Below are positions 28,353 through 37,678 of a stretch of DNA of 44,752 nt, one piece after another. The stretch is taken from NCBI RefSeq assembly GCF_945980375.1, contig NZ_CAMFQO010000012.1, positions 1 to 44,752 on the forward strand, given 5' to 3'. The notes beneath the pieces were generated by a model that made no database searches, was not told the origin of the DNA, and saw nothing but the letters and a program-made list of their open reading frames with translations. The stretch's first letter is position 1; each line of letters starts with the position of its first letter. The stretch is from an uncultured Eubacterium sp. (GTDB lineage Bacteria > Bacillota > Clostridia > Oscillospirales > Acutalibacteraceae). A program made the translations under genes and the position numbers.

Positions 28353-29633
28353 ATGAGAAAAATTGCTAATATATTGTTGGTTGTAATGCTGGCAGGCTGT
28401 TCGGTGTTTGCATCGTACTTTGTTGCACAAAGTAGCGTAAAATCAGACAGATCGACGGTGGCGCTCGCAACGGTTACTAAGGCTCCCGTAACGGAAAAGA
28501 ACAGCGACCGAGTTCTTCTTGTTGAGGACAAAAAGGCCGATTATCATTTTTATAAGCAGGGCAAGAATGTTGTTCTTGTGCATAAGGGCAATGATTATAT
28601 TTTTGAAAATTGGAGCTCATATATTGATGTTGAAAAGCCTGAGCTGTATATGCGTCAGCTTGACGGAGATAAACCCCTTGAGATTGTCATCAAGGCGGTT
28701 GAATGTGTAAATGAGGACGGAAGCTATTCCTACTGCGTTTACGTTATCAACGAAATTCAAAGAGAGGACGGCACAATTAAGTATGCCGTTAATGCTTTTA
28801 CAAGAGGTTCCACAAAGCAGGTTGTTGACGAAAAGGTAAAGATTGAAATCAGCCAGTCGCCTTTGTGTAAAAAAATGGGATATGTTGCATTTTGCTACGT
28901 TAATGAAGCTGTTGATTACGACCGTGACACAGGTATTCCTAAAAGCTACTATAATGCCTTCCATATTTTTCAGGATGAAAACGGCAATTATCCTACACTT
29001 GACGGATGGGAAAGAGGAGTTGCAGAATACACCGTTGAGGAAGACGGAATATTTGTAACATTCCCAATAACAATAAAATATAAGGACACAAATCTTGTAC
29101 AGCAGGCAGGGTATGTAAAATGCATGGTTGCAGTTGATGAATATTCCAAAACGTATATTGCACCAAGAACAATGTCCTTTAGACCAAATTTAGAATATGG
29201 TGCCTACAATAACAAATACGACGACACTCCGTGGCAGTCCGTTTGGAAAAATTCAAATAAGACAACCGGCGGTGACAGTGTGATTGATTTTGTTCAGGCA
29301 CAGCTTGAAGTATCGTCCGAGCTTGAAACAACTGATTTTTCCAAAAGCAAGAACGATTTGAACAAGCTTGCCGGTATTGTTGTAACTCAGGATGAGGTTA
29401 TGCTGTACGCAAAGGAGGGCTATACCTTCAGCAAGGATTTGGTTAACAGCAAGGAATTTTCCGTCCCGTTGGAATGTCATGTTGATGGCGGCAATTCGTA
29501 CAATTACGATGTTTCCTACGAGGCTTCGATTTCCAAAAGCAAAAAGGGCACGGAGATTTTGAACATCAAGCTTGATCAGCCTTATCGCAGGGGCGACATC
29601 AACAAAATCAATATTAATTTTGGGGTTAAGTGA
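28353..29633 (+). CDS. Putative lipoprotein of unknown function
   Basis: This 426-residue secreted protein has a lipoprotein signal peptide: 'MRKIANILLVVMLAGC' with the lipobox Leu-Ala-Gly-Cys at residues 13-16. The mature part is rich in Tyr, Asp and beta strands ('YTVEEDGIFVTFPITIKYKD') and ends with a strand-rich segment. No catalytic motif or family is recognised. It begins 15 bases after the HAD gene stop, likely in the same operon. Confidence 0.75.
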   Translation: MRKIANILLVVMLAGCSVFASYFVAQSSVKSDRSTVALATVTKAPVTEKNSDRVLLVEDKKADYHFYKQGKNVVLVHKGNDYIFENWSSYIDVEKPELYMRQLDGDKPLEIVIKAVECVNEDGSYSYCVYVINEIQREDGTIKYAVNAFTRGSTKQVVDEKVKIEISQSPLCKKMGYVAFCYVNEAVDYDRDTGIPKSYYNAFHIFQDENGNYPTLDGWERGVAEYTVEEDGIFVTFPITIKYKDTNLVQQAGYVKCMVAVDEYSKTYIAPRTMSFRPNLEYGAYNNKYDDTPWQSVWKNSNKTTGGDSVIDFVQAQLEVSSELETTDFSKSKNDLNKLAGIVVTQDEVMLYAKEGYTFSKDLVNSKEFSVPLECHVDGGNSYNYDVSYEASISKSKKGTEILNIKLDQPYRRGDINKININFGVK

Positions 29634-29639
29634 TGATTT

Positions 29640-30500
29640 ATGAATGACAGCAATATTGTTATAACTGCGGATTCAACCTGTGATTTACCACAGGATTTAA
29701 TTGATAAATATGATATAAAAATTATTCCGTTATCTATTCTTTTGGGCGAAAAGGTGTATCATGACGGTGTTGACATCAAGCCGTCTGACATTTATGATTT
29801 CGTAGAAAAAACGGGAGAGCTGCCGAAAACCGCAGCCGTTACTCCGTCCGAATATCACGAGGTGTTTAAGTGTTTTGCAGATGATGGCAAAAAGATTGTG
29901 CATATCGGGTTTTCCTCTGCGCTTTCGTCATCATATCAAAATGCCTGTGTTGCCGCCGAGGAGTTTGAGTGCGTATATTGTGTCGACTCAAAAAATCTTT
30001 GCACCGCTATGGGACTTCTTGTGCTTAAGGCTTGCGATTATCGCGAAAAGGGCATGGATGCAAAAAGGATTGTCGATAAGGTTAATCGGCTTGTTCCAAA
30101 GGTCAGCACAACGTTTGTGCTTGACGGACTTGAATATCTGCACAAGGGAGGCAGATGCTCCTCTGTTGCAAAATTCGGTGCAAATGTGCTTGGCATAAAG
30201 CCGTCAATTGCTGTTGACACACAAACAGGCAGGCTCGATATGGCAAAGAAATATCGTGGTAAAACAGAGCTTGTGTATAAGCAATATATTACCGACAGAA
30301 TTAATGAAATAAAACGGATTCAGCCTGACCGGGTTGTTATTGCCAACAGCGGAGGCGTACCTGTGGATACTATTGCTTTTGCAAAGGGTATGCTCGAGGG
30401 CAGAGATAAGTTTGAACAGGTTATATTAGCAGATGCAGGATGTACAATTTCGTCGCATTGCGGACCGAAAACCCTTGCAATCTTCTATATCAAAAAGTGA
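29640..30500 (+). CDS. DegV-family fatty-acid-binding protein (FakB-like)
   Basis: This 286-residue protein starts with 'IVITADSTCDLPQDLIDKYD', the diagnostic DegV opening, and has 'TPSEYHEVF', 'SSALSSSYQNA' and 'HKGGRCSSVAKFGA', which line the lipid pocket. DegV/FakB proteins present fatty acids to the kinase FakA for phosphorylation. fakA is not in this window. The ribosome site before ATG 29640 is weak. It follows the lipoprotein gene by 6 bases. Confidence 0.92.
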   Translation: MNDSNIVITADSTCDLPQDLIDKYDIKIIPLSILLGEKVYHDGVDIKPSDIYDFVEKTGELPKTAAVTPSEYHEVFKCFADDGKKIVHIGFSSALSSSYQNACVAAEEFECVYCVDSKNLCTAMGLLVLKACDYREKGMDAKRIVDKVNRLVPKVSTTFVLDGLEYLHKGGRCSSVAKFGANVLGIKPSIAVDTQTGRLDMAKKYRGKTELVYKQYITDRINEIKRIQPDRVVIANSGGVPVDTIAFAKGMLEGRDKFEQVILADAGCTISSHCGPKTLAIFYIKK

Positions 30501-30504
30501 AGCC

Positions 30505-31452
30505 ATGGCTCTAAAGGAAGAAGTATTAAAGTATTTGTCTGACAATTCAAGTGAATATATCAGCGGTGAGGAGCTTGCACACTCGCTCGGCAAAAGTCGA
30601 ACGGCGGTGTGGAAGGCAATTAAATCGCTTCAGGCAGACGGCTATCGGATTGATGCCGTTACAAACCGCGGATATATGCTTGACGCAGACAATGACATTT
30701 TGAACGCACAGGAAATAAAAAAATCCCTGTCATTTGACTGCAGGGTTGAATACTATAAAACCTTGGATTCAACAAATAATGTCGCAAAGCGAATTATTGC
30801 CGAGGGCGAGGATGATGTTTTGCTTGTTGTCGGCGAGGAGCAGACGGCAGGCAGAGGCAGACAGGGAAAGTCGTTTTATTCCCCCGTGGGCACGGGAATT
30901 TATATGTCACTTGTTGTTCATCCCATGATTGAACTGCAAAATGCCGTTACTGCCACTACGGCGGCGGCTGTGGCAGTGTGCCGTGCTATCGAGAGCCTGA
31001 CCGATAAAAAGCCGATGATTAAATGGGTTAACGATGTTTATCTTGACGGTAAAAAGATTTGCGGTATTCTTACCGAGGCTGTTACCGATTTTGAAACTCA
31101 AACCGTATCGTCTATTATAATAGGTATAGGCATTAATCTTACCACAAAGTATTTTCCACGCGATGTGCAAAATGCTTCGTGCCTTGACGCAGATGTAAAA
31201 AGGGCAGAGCTTATCGTCGCAGTTGCCAATGAGCTAAACCGTATTGTTAATTCGGGCTACGGCGAATTTATGGAATACTATCGTGCGCACAGCCTTGTTG
31301 TCGGCGAGGATATTGTTTTCATCAAGAACGGGGTGTCAACTTCGGCAAGGGCAGTGGGCATTGACGATTTTGGCGGACTTGAGGTAGAGCTTGCCGACGG
31401 CACTCACTACACCCTGCGCTCCGGCGAAATCACTGTCAGAAAAATAAATTAA
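30505..31452 (+). CDS. birA: BirA: biotin-protein ligase and biotin operon repressor
   Basis: This 315-residue protein has an N-terminal winged helix ('YISGEELAHSLGKSRTAVWKAI') and a ligase core with the biotinyl-AMP loop 'GRGRQGKSFYSP', the catalytic-site 'KWVNDVYLDGKKICGIL' and a C-terminal SH3-like domain. It biotinylates carboxylase/decarboxylase carriers and may repress biotin genes. I chose ATG 30505, 4 bases after the DegV stop. The nearby OadG and OadB subunits belong to biotin-dependent decarboxylases, a fitting neighbour. Confidence 0.93.
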   Translation: MALKEEVLKYLSDNSSEYISGEELAHSLGKSRTAVWKAIKSLQADGYRIDAVTNRGYMLDADNDILNAQEIKKSLSFDCRVEYYKTLDSTNNVAKRIIAEGEDDVLLVVGEEQTAGRGRQGKSFYSPVGTGIYMSLVVHPMIELQNAVTATTAAAVAVCRAIESLTDKKPMIKWVNDVYLDGKKICGILTEAVTDFETQTVSSIIIGIGINLTTKYFPRDVQNASCLDADVKRAELIVAVANELNRIVNSGYGEFMEYYRAHSLVVGEDIVFIKNGVSTSARAVGIDDFGGLEVELADGTHYTLRSGEITVRKIN

Positions 31453-31474
31453 ACGAACCTATTTAGGCAAAATA

Positions 31475-31510
31475 AAAAAACGCATCCGATTTGGGAAGAA
31501 TGCGTTTTTT
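31475..31510. terminator. Bidirectional terminator after birA
   Basis: AAAAAACGCAT (31475-31485) pairs with ATGCGTTTTTT (31500-31510). It works in both directions, ending birA on the plus strand and the small membrane gene on the minus strand. Confidence 0.88.
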
Positions 31511-31533
31511 ATTATTTATCAAGATAAGTATTG

Positions 31534-31668
31534 TCAACGCAATACTGCGAAACCTAAATCAATCGCTCCCGAAAGAATACGTGAGGTTTTGTGCATACCG
31601 AGTGTTTCGGTAAACCAAAGGATAATAAGCGCAACGAGAATTGCAATAATAAGTGCTTCCTTGCTCAT
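31534..31668 (-). CDS. 44-aa single-span membrane protein
   Basis: A small protein beginning MSKEALIIAILVALIIL with one transmembrane helix and a basic tail. GGAGGTGG lies 3 bases before the ATG at 31668, and a good promoter is just upstream, so it is likely expressed. No family is recognised. It is divergent from oadG and could modulate the membrane complex, but this is speculation. Confidence 0.6.
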   Translation of the reverse strand: MSKEALIIAILVALIILWFTETLGMHKTSRILSGAIDLGFAVLR

Positions 31669-31696
31669 AATCCACCTCCATAGGATCGATAATATT

Positions 31697-31725
31697 ATTA
31701 TAAACACTTTTGCCCGTAAAATCAA
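31697..31725 (-). promoter_or_regulatory. Promoter of the 44-aa membrane protein
   Basis: On the minus strand TTGATT (31720-31725) and TATAAT (31697-31702) are 17 bases apart. Confidence 0.7.
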
Positions 31726-31757
31726 TACCAAATTTAATTTTTTCTGTAAAATAATTG

Positions 31758-31786
31758 TTGAAAAATGGTTGGTTATGCTATATAAT
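31758..31786 (+). promoter_or_regulatory. oadG-oadB promoter
   Basis: TTGAAA (31758-31763) and TATAAT (31781-31786) are 17 bases apart, about 30 bases upstream of oadG. Confidence 0.75.
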
Positions 31787-31822
31787 GATTTAAGATAAAT
31801 TATAATAGAGGAGTATTGCTGT

Positions 31823-32263
31823 ATGGATATATTTACTATGGCAACTAACGTTGTTCCCGACAGATCTCTTGCCTTTACTCTCACCGTAGTTATCGGCGGT
31901 ATCGGCATTGTTCTCGGGGCACTTATGGTGCTCATCCTCGTATTCTTTGCGTTTGGCAAAATTATGTCTGTGTCACAGGCAAGAGCAAAGAAAAAGGAAG
32001 CAAAAAAAATACAAAGCGAAATGCAGGCTAATTTGTCAAAGGTGTCTGCGGCGGCACCTACACCTACACCTGCAAGTGCACCGGCACCTGTTGTTGAGGA
32101 CGGAATTCCTCAAGAGGTTGTTGCGGCAATCAGTGCGGCGGTTTACGCAATGGACGGCGGTGCAGGAGTTGTTCGTTCAATCACCAAAAAAACAGGTAGT
32201 CCTATCACAACCCGTAATCCTTGGGCACAGGCGGCTGTGGCGGACAATACAAGACCGTTCTAA
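31823..32263 (+). CDS. oadG: Sodium-pump decarboxylase gamma subunit (OadG-like)
   Basis: This 146-residue protein has one N-terminal transmembrane helix ('VVIGGIGIVLGALMVLILVFF'-like, about residues 21-45), a charged stretch, an Ala/Pro-rich linker (about 73-92) and a C-terminal tail with 'NPWAQAAVADNTRPF'. This is the layout of gamma subunits that assemble the carboxyltransferase/biotin part with the beta subunit. GAGGAG precedes the ATG. It is directly followed by oadB. Confidence 0.82.
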   Translation: MDIFTMATNVVPDRSLAFTLTVVIGGIGIVLGALMVLILVFFAFGKIMSVSQARAKKKEAKKIQSEMQANLSKVSAAAPTPTPASAPAPVVEDGIPQEVVAAISAAVYAMDGGAGVVRSITKKTGSPITTRNPWAQAAVADNTRPF

Positions 32264-32281
32264 AGGAGGATTATTTGTTTT

Positions 32282-33502
32282 ATGGAAATATTAATGGGTG
32301 TATGGGAAGTTATTAAAAGCATCCTTGCCAACAGTGGCTATGCTTACTTCTTTACCGCAGACGGCGGATACAAAAACCTGATTATGCTTATTGTTGCCTT
32401 CTTCTTTTTGTGGTTAGGCATCAAAAAGGGCTTTGAGCCATTGCTTATGATTCCTATTGCGTTCGGTATGCTTCTTGCAAACCTGCCCGGTGCAAACCTT
32501 GCGGTGCAGTACCACGACATACAGGGCTTTATTGATCTTATGGCGGGCAGAGCAGTAGACGAGGTAACGGGCGCAACGCTGACTCCGGGATTAATGGATT
32601 TTCTTTACTTCGGAGTTAAGGCGGGCATTTATCCACCGCTTATCTTCCTCGGCATCGGCTCAATGACCGATTTCACATCACTTATCGCAAACCCCATATC
32701 TTTTGTTCTCGGTGCTGCGGCACAGCTTGGCATTTTTGCGGCATATATTATCGCTATCGTTTTGGGCTTCGCTCCAAACGAGGCAGGCTCAATTGCTATC
32801 ATCGGCGGCGCCGACGGACCGACAGCTATTTTCGTAACATCAAAGCTTGCCCCCGCAATGCTTGGTACAATTGCCGTTGCGGCATATAGCTATATGGCTC
32901 TTGTTCCGGTAATTCAGCCTCCTATTATGAAGGCTCTTACAACAAAGAAGGAACGTAGCGTTGTTATGGGCAACCTCCGTCCCGTATCAAAGACAGAGAA
33001 AATTTTGTTCCCTATTATGGTAACGGTTATCGTTTCTCTTCTTCTTCCGGACGCAGGCGTACTTGTCGGTATGCTTATGCTTGGTAATTTGCTTAAGGAA
33101 AGCGGACAGACCGAGCGTATCGCAAAGGCTGCTCAAAATGAGCTTATGAATATTGTTACAATTCTTCTTGGCCTGTCGGTTGGTGCAACAACATCTGCCC
33201 AATCCTTCCTCAACTTTAACACCTTGAAGATTGTACTTCTCGGCTTGATTGCATTTGCTTGCGGTACAGCAGGCGGTGTACTTTTCGGTAAGCTTTTGTA
33301 TGTTTTGACAAAGGGCAAAATCAATCCGCTTATCGGCTCGGCAGGTGTATCGGCTGTTCCTATGGCAGCTCGTGTGTCACAAAAGGTCGGTCAGCAGGAG
33401 AACCCGTCAAACTTCCTGCTTATGCACGCAATGGGACCAAACGTTTCAGGCGTTATCGGCAGTGCAGTAGCAGCAGGTGTACTTCTTACACTTTTAGGCT
33501 AA
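32282..33502 (+). CDS. oadB: Sodium-translocating decarboxylase beta subunit (OadB-like)
   Basis: This 406-residue polytopic membrane protein couples decarboxylation of carboxybiotin to Na+ export. Conserved features are 'FYFGVKAGIYPPLIFLGIGSM'-like (about 104-124), the ion-binding 'IGGADGPTAIFV' and 'GLSVGATTSA', and 'GPNVSGVIGSAVAAGV' at the end. The substrate (oxaloacetate, methylmalonyl-CoA or glutaconyl-CoA) cannot be told without the alpha subunit, which is absent here. AAAGGAGG lies 12 bases before the ATG. Confidence 0.92.
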   Translation: MEILMGVWEVIKSILANSGYAYFFTADGGYKNLIMLIVAFFFLWLGIKKGFEPLLMIPIAFGMLLANLPGANLAVQYHDIQGFIDLMAGRAVDEVTGATLTPGLMDFLYFGVKAGIYPPLIFLGIGSMTDFTSLIANPISFVLGAAAQLGIFAAYIIAIVLGFAPNEAGSIAIIGGADGPTAIFVTSKLAPAMLGTIAVAAYSYMALVPVIQPPIMKALTTKKERSVVMGNLRPVSKTEKILFPIMVTVIVSLLLPDAGVLVGMLMLGNLLKESGQTERIAKAAQNELMNIVTILLGLSVGATTSAQSFLNFNTLKIVLLGLIAFACGTAGGVLFGKLLYVLTKGKINPLIGSAGVSAVPMAARVSQKVGQQENPSNFLLMHAMGPNVSGVIGSAVAAGVLLTLLG

Positions 33503-33515
33503 AATTACAAGGATT

Positions 33516-33545
33516 AAAGGGACGACACATTCGTCCCTTTTGTTG
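33516..33545 (+). terminator. Terminator after oadB
   Basis: AAAGGGACGA-CACAT-TCGTCCCTTT is a perfect 10-bp stem followed by TG TT; it ends the oad operon before pcrA. Confidence 0.85.
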
Positions 33546-33562
33546 ACTATACGGAGATTTAT

Positions 33563-35845
33563 ATGAGTAACAAAGACGCAGTAAAACCAAATGCACAACA
33601 GCAGCAGGTTATTGATACTGTTGACGGTGCCGTGCTTGTTGTGGCAGGCGCCGGCACAGGCAAAACAGCAACTGTTGTAAAAAGAATAGAGCATATTATC
33701 AGGGACGGCTATGCTCGTCCTTGGCAGGTGCTTGCCATTACCTTTACCAACAAGGCGGCAGGCGAGCTTAAGGAAAGGCTTGAAAATACCATTGGCACTG
33801 AGGCTAACGATATTTGGGCACAAACATTTCACAGTATGTGCAGTCGTATGCTTCGTCGCTTTGGCGACAGGCTCGGTTATACACAGCACTTTACCATTTA
33901 TGACACAGATGACCAAAAGCGTGTTATGAAGCGAGTGCAAAAGTCGCTTGGCATTGATGACAAATTTTTGAACCATCGCTCGATTTTGGCGGAAATCAGT
34001 CACGCCAAGGACAGCCTTATTGATCCAAGAGAATATAAGCATACAAATCAAAACGACTTTAGAAAATCAAAGATTGCAGAGTGCTATCGCGAGTATCAGC
34101 AGGAGCTTTTGCGTAGCGATGCAATGGATTTTGACGATATGATTTTCAACACCGTTCGCTTGCTAAAGGAAAACCCCGATGTGCTCCAAACATATCAGCA
34201 TCAGTTTAAGTACATTATTGTAGACGAGTATCAGGATACCTCATATGCACAGTATGTGCTTACATATTTGCTTGCGGGCGAGTGGCACAACATTTGTGTT
34301 GTAGGTGATGACGACCAAAGCATTTACCGTTTTCGCGGTGCTACAATAGAAAATATTATGCGCTTTAAGGAACGGTATGAAAGCGAGGGCGTAAAGGTTA
34401 TTCAGCTTGAGCTTGCAGAAAATTATCGCTCTATGCAAAACATTCTTGACGCTGCAAATTCCGTTATTGCCAACAATACAACAAGGCTTGCGGACAAAAG
34501 GCTGTATTCCTATGCAGGCAAGGACGGCGACAAGGTTGTCCTTTACACAGCCGACAGCGAGCTTGACGAGGCACAGTTCATCATTGACCAAATTAATGAG
34601 AATGTTAAAAACGGCAGAAGCTATAAGGACCATGCTGTTTTGTACAGGATGAACGCACAAAGCCGAAATATAGAAATTATGATGGCAAAGTCGGGTATTT
34701 CGTATAGAATTATAGGTGGCAACCGTTTCTTTGACCGCAAGGAAATTAAGGATATTGTGTCCTATTTTGCACTTATCAATAACCCTGCCGATAATGTAAG
34801 GCTTCAGCGTATTATCAATACGCCAAAGCGCGGCATAGGCGACACCATGGTTAATTATATTTTAGAAATTGCCGCAGCCAATAAAATGACTGCCTTTGAG
34901 GTGTGTCAGCAGGCAGACGAGTTTGCAAAAACACAAAGGAGCGCCGGTAAGCTAAAGGCGTTTTGCGATATGATTAACGGCTTTCGTCAGAGCCTTGAGG
35001 ACGGTATGAGTGTTAACGATTTGCTTCAGGAAATCCTTGAGCAAACCGAATACTTTGCTTATCTTGACGAGGATGATCCAACCAAGGCCGAGGACAGAAA
35101 GGCAAATGTTCAGGAGCTTTCATCTATGTTCGTTAAGTATCAGGAGGAGGACGAGGACTTCACCCTGCAGACCTTCCTTGAGGATGTTGCCCTTGTATCC
35201 GACATTGATTCCTACAACGAGGATGAGGACAGCGTTGTACTTATGACCTTACATTCCGCAAAGGGTCTTGAATTCCCTGTTGTGTTCATTCCGGGTATGG
35301 AGGAAGGAATTTTTCCGGGCAGCCAAAGTATGTACAGTGATGAGGATTTGGAGGAGGAGCGTCGTCTTGCATATGTTGGCATAACCCGCGCACGTGAGAG
35401 GCTTTACCTTGTCTCTGCCCGTCAGCGTATGCTTTACGGTACAACAAGCCGTAACAAGCTTTCACGCTTCGTTGCGGAAATTCCGTCAAACGTTACCGAG
35501 GATAAAACAGTCAGAGTCGGGGCAGGCTATGGCTCGTCGGATGGCAGCTACCTTAATCATTTCGGCTCACCGGCAAAGCCGTATACATACAGCCGTTCAA
35601 CTCCTATTGGGGATGCAAGGCGAAGCTCAACCGCGGCACATTCCTTTGGACAGGTTGGGGCTGACAAACCGCAGCCAACAACCGAAAGCTACGCAGTGGG
35701 CGACACCGTTCGTCATGCATCGTTTGGCACGGGCGTCATTCTTTCCGCAAAGCCAATGGCAAACGACACACTTTTGGAAATTGCCTTTGACAAGGTCGGC
35801 ACCAAAAAGCTTATGGCAAATTACGCCAAGCTGAAAAAGATGTAA
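33563..35845 (+). CDS. pcrA: PcrA/UvrD-type superfamily 1 DNA helicase
   Basis: This 760-residue 3'-5' helicase acts in excision repair and replication-conflict removal. Motifs seen: Q-motif 'NAQQQQVI', Walker A 'AGAGTGKTATV', Ia 'ITFTNKAAGEL', II 'IIVDEYQDTS', III 'VVGDDDQSIYRFRGA', IV 'LAENYRS', V 'LMTLHSAKGLEF' and VI 'YVGITRARERLY'. The C-terminal tail ends in a Tudor-like segment ('GDTVRHASFGTGVIL'), which in PcrA binds RNA polymerase. Length and motif order are normal. Confidence 0.96.
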   Translation: MSNKDAVKPNAQQQQVIDTVDGAVLVVAGAGTGKTATVVKRIEHIIRDGYARPWQVLAITFTNKAAGELKERLENTIGTEANDIWAQTFHSMCSRMLRRFGDRLGYTQHFTIYDTDDQKRVMKRVQKSLGIDDKFLNHRSILAEISHAKDSLIDPREYKHTNQNDFRKSKIAECYREYQQELLRSDAMDFDDMIFNTVRLLKENPDVLQTYQHQFKYIIVDEYQDTSYAQYVLTYLLAGEWHNICVVGDDDQSIYRFRGATIENIMRFKERYESEGVKVIQLELAENYRSMQNILDAANSVIANNTTRLADKRLYSYAGKDGDKVVLYTADSELDEAQFIIDQINENVKNGRSYKDHAVLYRMNAQSRNIEIMMAKSGISYRIIGGNRFFDRKEIKDIVSYFALINNPADNVRLQRIINTPKRGIGDTMVNYILEIAAANKMTAFEVCQQADEFAKTQRSAGKLKAFCDMINGFRQSLEDGMSVNDLLQEILEQTEYFAYLDEDDPTKAEDRKANVQELSSMFVKYQEEDEDFTLQTFLEDVALVSDIDSYNEDEDSVVLMTLHSAKGLEFPVVFIPGMEEGIFPGSQSMYSDEDLEEERRLAYVGITRARERLYLVSARQRMLYGTTSRNKLSRFVAEIPSNVTEDKTVRVGAGYGSSDGSYLNHFGSPAKPYTYSRSTPIGDARRSSTAAHSFGQVGADKPQPTTESYAVGDTVRHASFGTGVILSAKPMANDTLLEIAFDKVGTKKLMANYAKLKKM

Positions 35846-36147
35846 CCCTTGTCCGCTTTATATAATGTATATAATTTATATATTATAATAACACGGCACA
35901 GAACGGAAATAAAATTCGCACAAAAGTTTGTTAATTCATTGTCAATCAAATATTTTGCGAAATTCTACATATGGAAACAAAAACGTTAATTTTCGCAAAA
36001 ACACACAATATATTCTGATTACCAAAATTTTACAGTGCAAAAAAGTTACAAAATCAAATTTAATTGTGACAAGTTTGTCACCCTGCCCAAAATATCAATT
36101 TAGTTCACTAAAGTGTTAAAATATAGAACCACAATATATGGACACAA

Positions 36148-36184
36148 AAAAGGTTACAGCAATATTACGGCTGTAACCTTTTGT
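36148..36184 (+). terminator. Terminator hairpin in the pcrA-G5 gap
   Basis: AAAAGGTTACAG (36148-36159) pairs with CTGTAACCTTTT (36171-36182). It is about 300 bases past pcrA, so it may end a long 3' tail or a separate small transcript. Confidence 0.75.
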
Positions 36185-36216
36185 TAATTTTACACAAAAG
36201 CAAAAGCATTTCAAAC

Positions 36217-36244
36217 TTGACTCGTTGTTAAAAACTGCTATAAT
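36217..36244 (+). promoter_or_regulatory. Promoter of the DUF348-G5-3D gene
   Basis: TTGACT (36217-36222) and TATAAT (36239-36244) are 16 bases apart, leaving a leader of about 75 bases before the AAAGGAG ribosome site. Confidence 0.75.
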
Positions 36245-36324
36245 AAGCACCGTTCGTGACAAAATGATATTAGGCGAATAACAAATTTGCCAAATTCACC
36301 TGTTAATATTAAAGGAGATTTAAG

Positions 36325-37587
36325 ATGACTAACCAATCATTTGCAGGCAAGCTTTCCATTAAAAAGCTGTCGGCAATAGTAATTGCAGTTGTTCTTCTTG
36401 TAACAATTTTCACAGGCTCTGCATATGCACAGACCTCTGATGATTACAGCGTCAGCATTGTTGACTCAACAAGAACCATTGCAGTAACTACATCTGAGAC
36501 GGAACCTATCGAGATTCTCAAGCAGGCAGGCATTTCACTTTCTGCCGGTGACAAGCTGGACATTACCGATTTTAAGGAATCCGAGGGTGGCAGCATTGTA
36601 GTAAACAGAATTAAAACCCTTTATGTAGAATTTGAGGGTGCTATTACAGCATATCAGGTTTATTCCTGTACAGTCGGCGAGGCTCTTGAGGAAATCGGCA
36701 TCACCGTTAAGGATGACGACAAAATCAATTACAGCCTCAACACACAGATTATTGACGGTATGGTGCTTACCGTTAAGGCAGCAGAATATGTAACACTTTC
36801 TGCCGACGGCACAAGCACAAAATATGCTCTTACAAACGGCACGGTTGCCGACCTTTTGGCAAATGCCGGTGTAGTGCTCGGCAAGGATGATTATACCGAG
36901 CCGTCGCTTGACACAAGGCTCACAAAGGACCTTGCAGTTAAGGTTAAGCGAGTAGAGTATAAAACCGAGGAAAAGACAAAGACTATCGCCTTTAAGACAA
37001 AGGAAACCAAGGACAGCACACTTGCCCAGGGCAAAACAAAGGTTGTTACAAAGGGCGAAAAGGGCGAGGCTAAGGTAACCTATGAGGTTAAGTATGTTAA
37101 CGGCAAGAGAAAGGAAGAAAAAGAAATTTCGCGTGTCGTTATAAAAGAAGCAACAGACAGGGAAGTTATCGTCGGCACCAAAAAGACAAAGAAGTCCGAA
37201 AATAAGAGCGACGACAATAATTCTTCATCAAACGTTAAGCCAAACGGTGTAAAGTCAAAGAACGGCTACAAGGTAGGCCAAAAAATAGACGGCAGATACA
37301 GTCATTATTGCGCCTGTGCAACCTGTAACGGTAATTCAAGAGGAATTACATCATCAGGTAAGAAAATCAAAAACGGTATGGAAAATCCGTATTATGTTGC
37401 ATGTAACTGGTTGCCTCTCGGTACGGTTATTAATGTTGACGGTCAAAACTATACAGTAGTTGACCGTGGAGGCAGCGGCCTTTCACGCAAGGGTAGAATT
37501 GATATTTTCACCCCGGGCGGCCATAAGGAGTGTTACAGACTCGGCGTAGGTAACTGTAAGATAGAAATTGTACGCCTCGGCTGGTAA
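36325..37587 (+). CDS. Secreted DUF348-G5-3D cell-wall protein (YabE-like)
   Basis: This 420-residue protein has a signal peptide ('IVIAVVLLVTIFTGSAYA', cleavage near residue 36), three DUF348 ubiquitin-like repeats (about 45-205; 'SVSIVDSTRTIAVTTSETEP' begins the first), a G5 domain (about 210-285), a Ser/Asn/Lys linker and a C-terminal 3D domain (about 325-420; 'LPLGTVINVDGQNYTVVDRG', 'GRIDIF'). 3D domains are the catalytic fold of peptidoglycan transglycosylases such as YabE/Sps. It probably remodels cell wall during growth or spore revival. AAAGGAG precedes the ATG. Confidence 0.88.
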   Translation: MTNQSFAGKLSIKKLSAIVIAVVLLVTIFTGSAYAQTSDDYSVSIVDSTRTIAVTTSETEPIEILKQAGISLSAGDKLDITDFKESEGGSIVVNRIKTLYVEFEGAITAYQVYSCTVGEALEEIGITVKDDDKINYSLNTQIIDGMVLTVKAAEYVTLSADGTSTKYALTNGTVADLLANAGVVLGKDDYTEPSLDTRLTKDLAVKVKRVEYKTEEKTKTIAFKTKETKDSTLAQGKTKVVTKGEKGEAKVTYEVKYVNGKRKEEKEISRVVIKEATDREVIVGTKKTKKSENKSDDNNSSSNVKPNGVKSKNGYKVGQKIDGRYSHYCACATCNGNSRGITSSGKKIKNGMENPYYVACNWLPLGTVINVDGQNYTVVDRGGSGLSRKGRIDIFTPGGHKECYRLGVGNCKIEIVRLGW

Positions 37588-37605
37588 ATGCGATAAATTT
37601 TTGAT

Positions 37606-37638
37606 AGCCTTGAGCTTTTTGGTTCAAGGCTGTTTTTT
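37606..37638 (+). terminator. Terminator after the G5-3D gene
   Basis: AGCCTTGA (37606-37613) pairs with TCAAGGCT (37624-37631), followed by GTTTTTTG. Confidence 0.82.
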
Positions 37639-37678
37639 GTTGAAAATAATTAGGAAGCTTTTTAAGGGGATACTTATT

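Larger units (their letters stand above)
35846..36324. other. AT-rich intergenic region with inverted repeats
   Basis: No gene is convincing in this 480-base gap. It holds an inverted repeat TTTTGCGAAATT (35953-35964) with AATTTTCGCAAAA (35988-36000), a terminator at 36148-36182 and the promoter of the next gene at 36217-36244. The open frame at 35928-36119 has no ribosome site. Confidence 0.6.

Noticed and set aside
31534-31959. 141-residue version of the small minus-strand membrane gene
   Set aside because: The upstream part overlaps the oadG promoter and gene on the other strand; the strong GGAGGTGG site marks the start at 31668.
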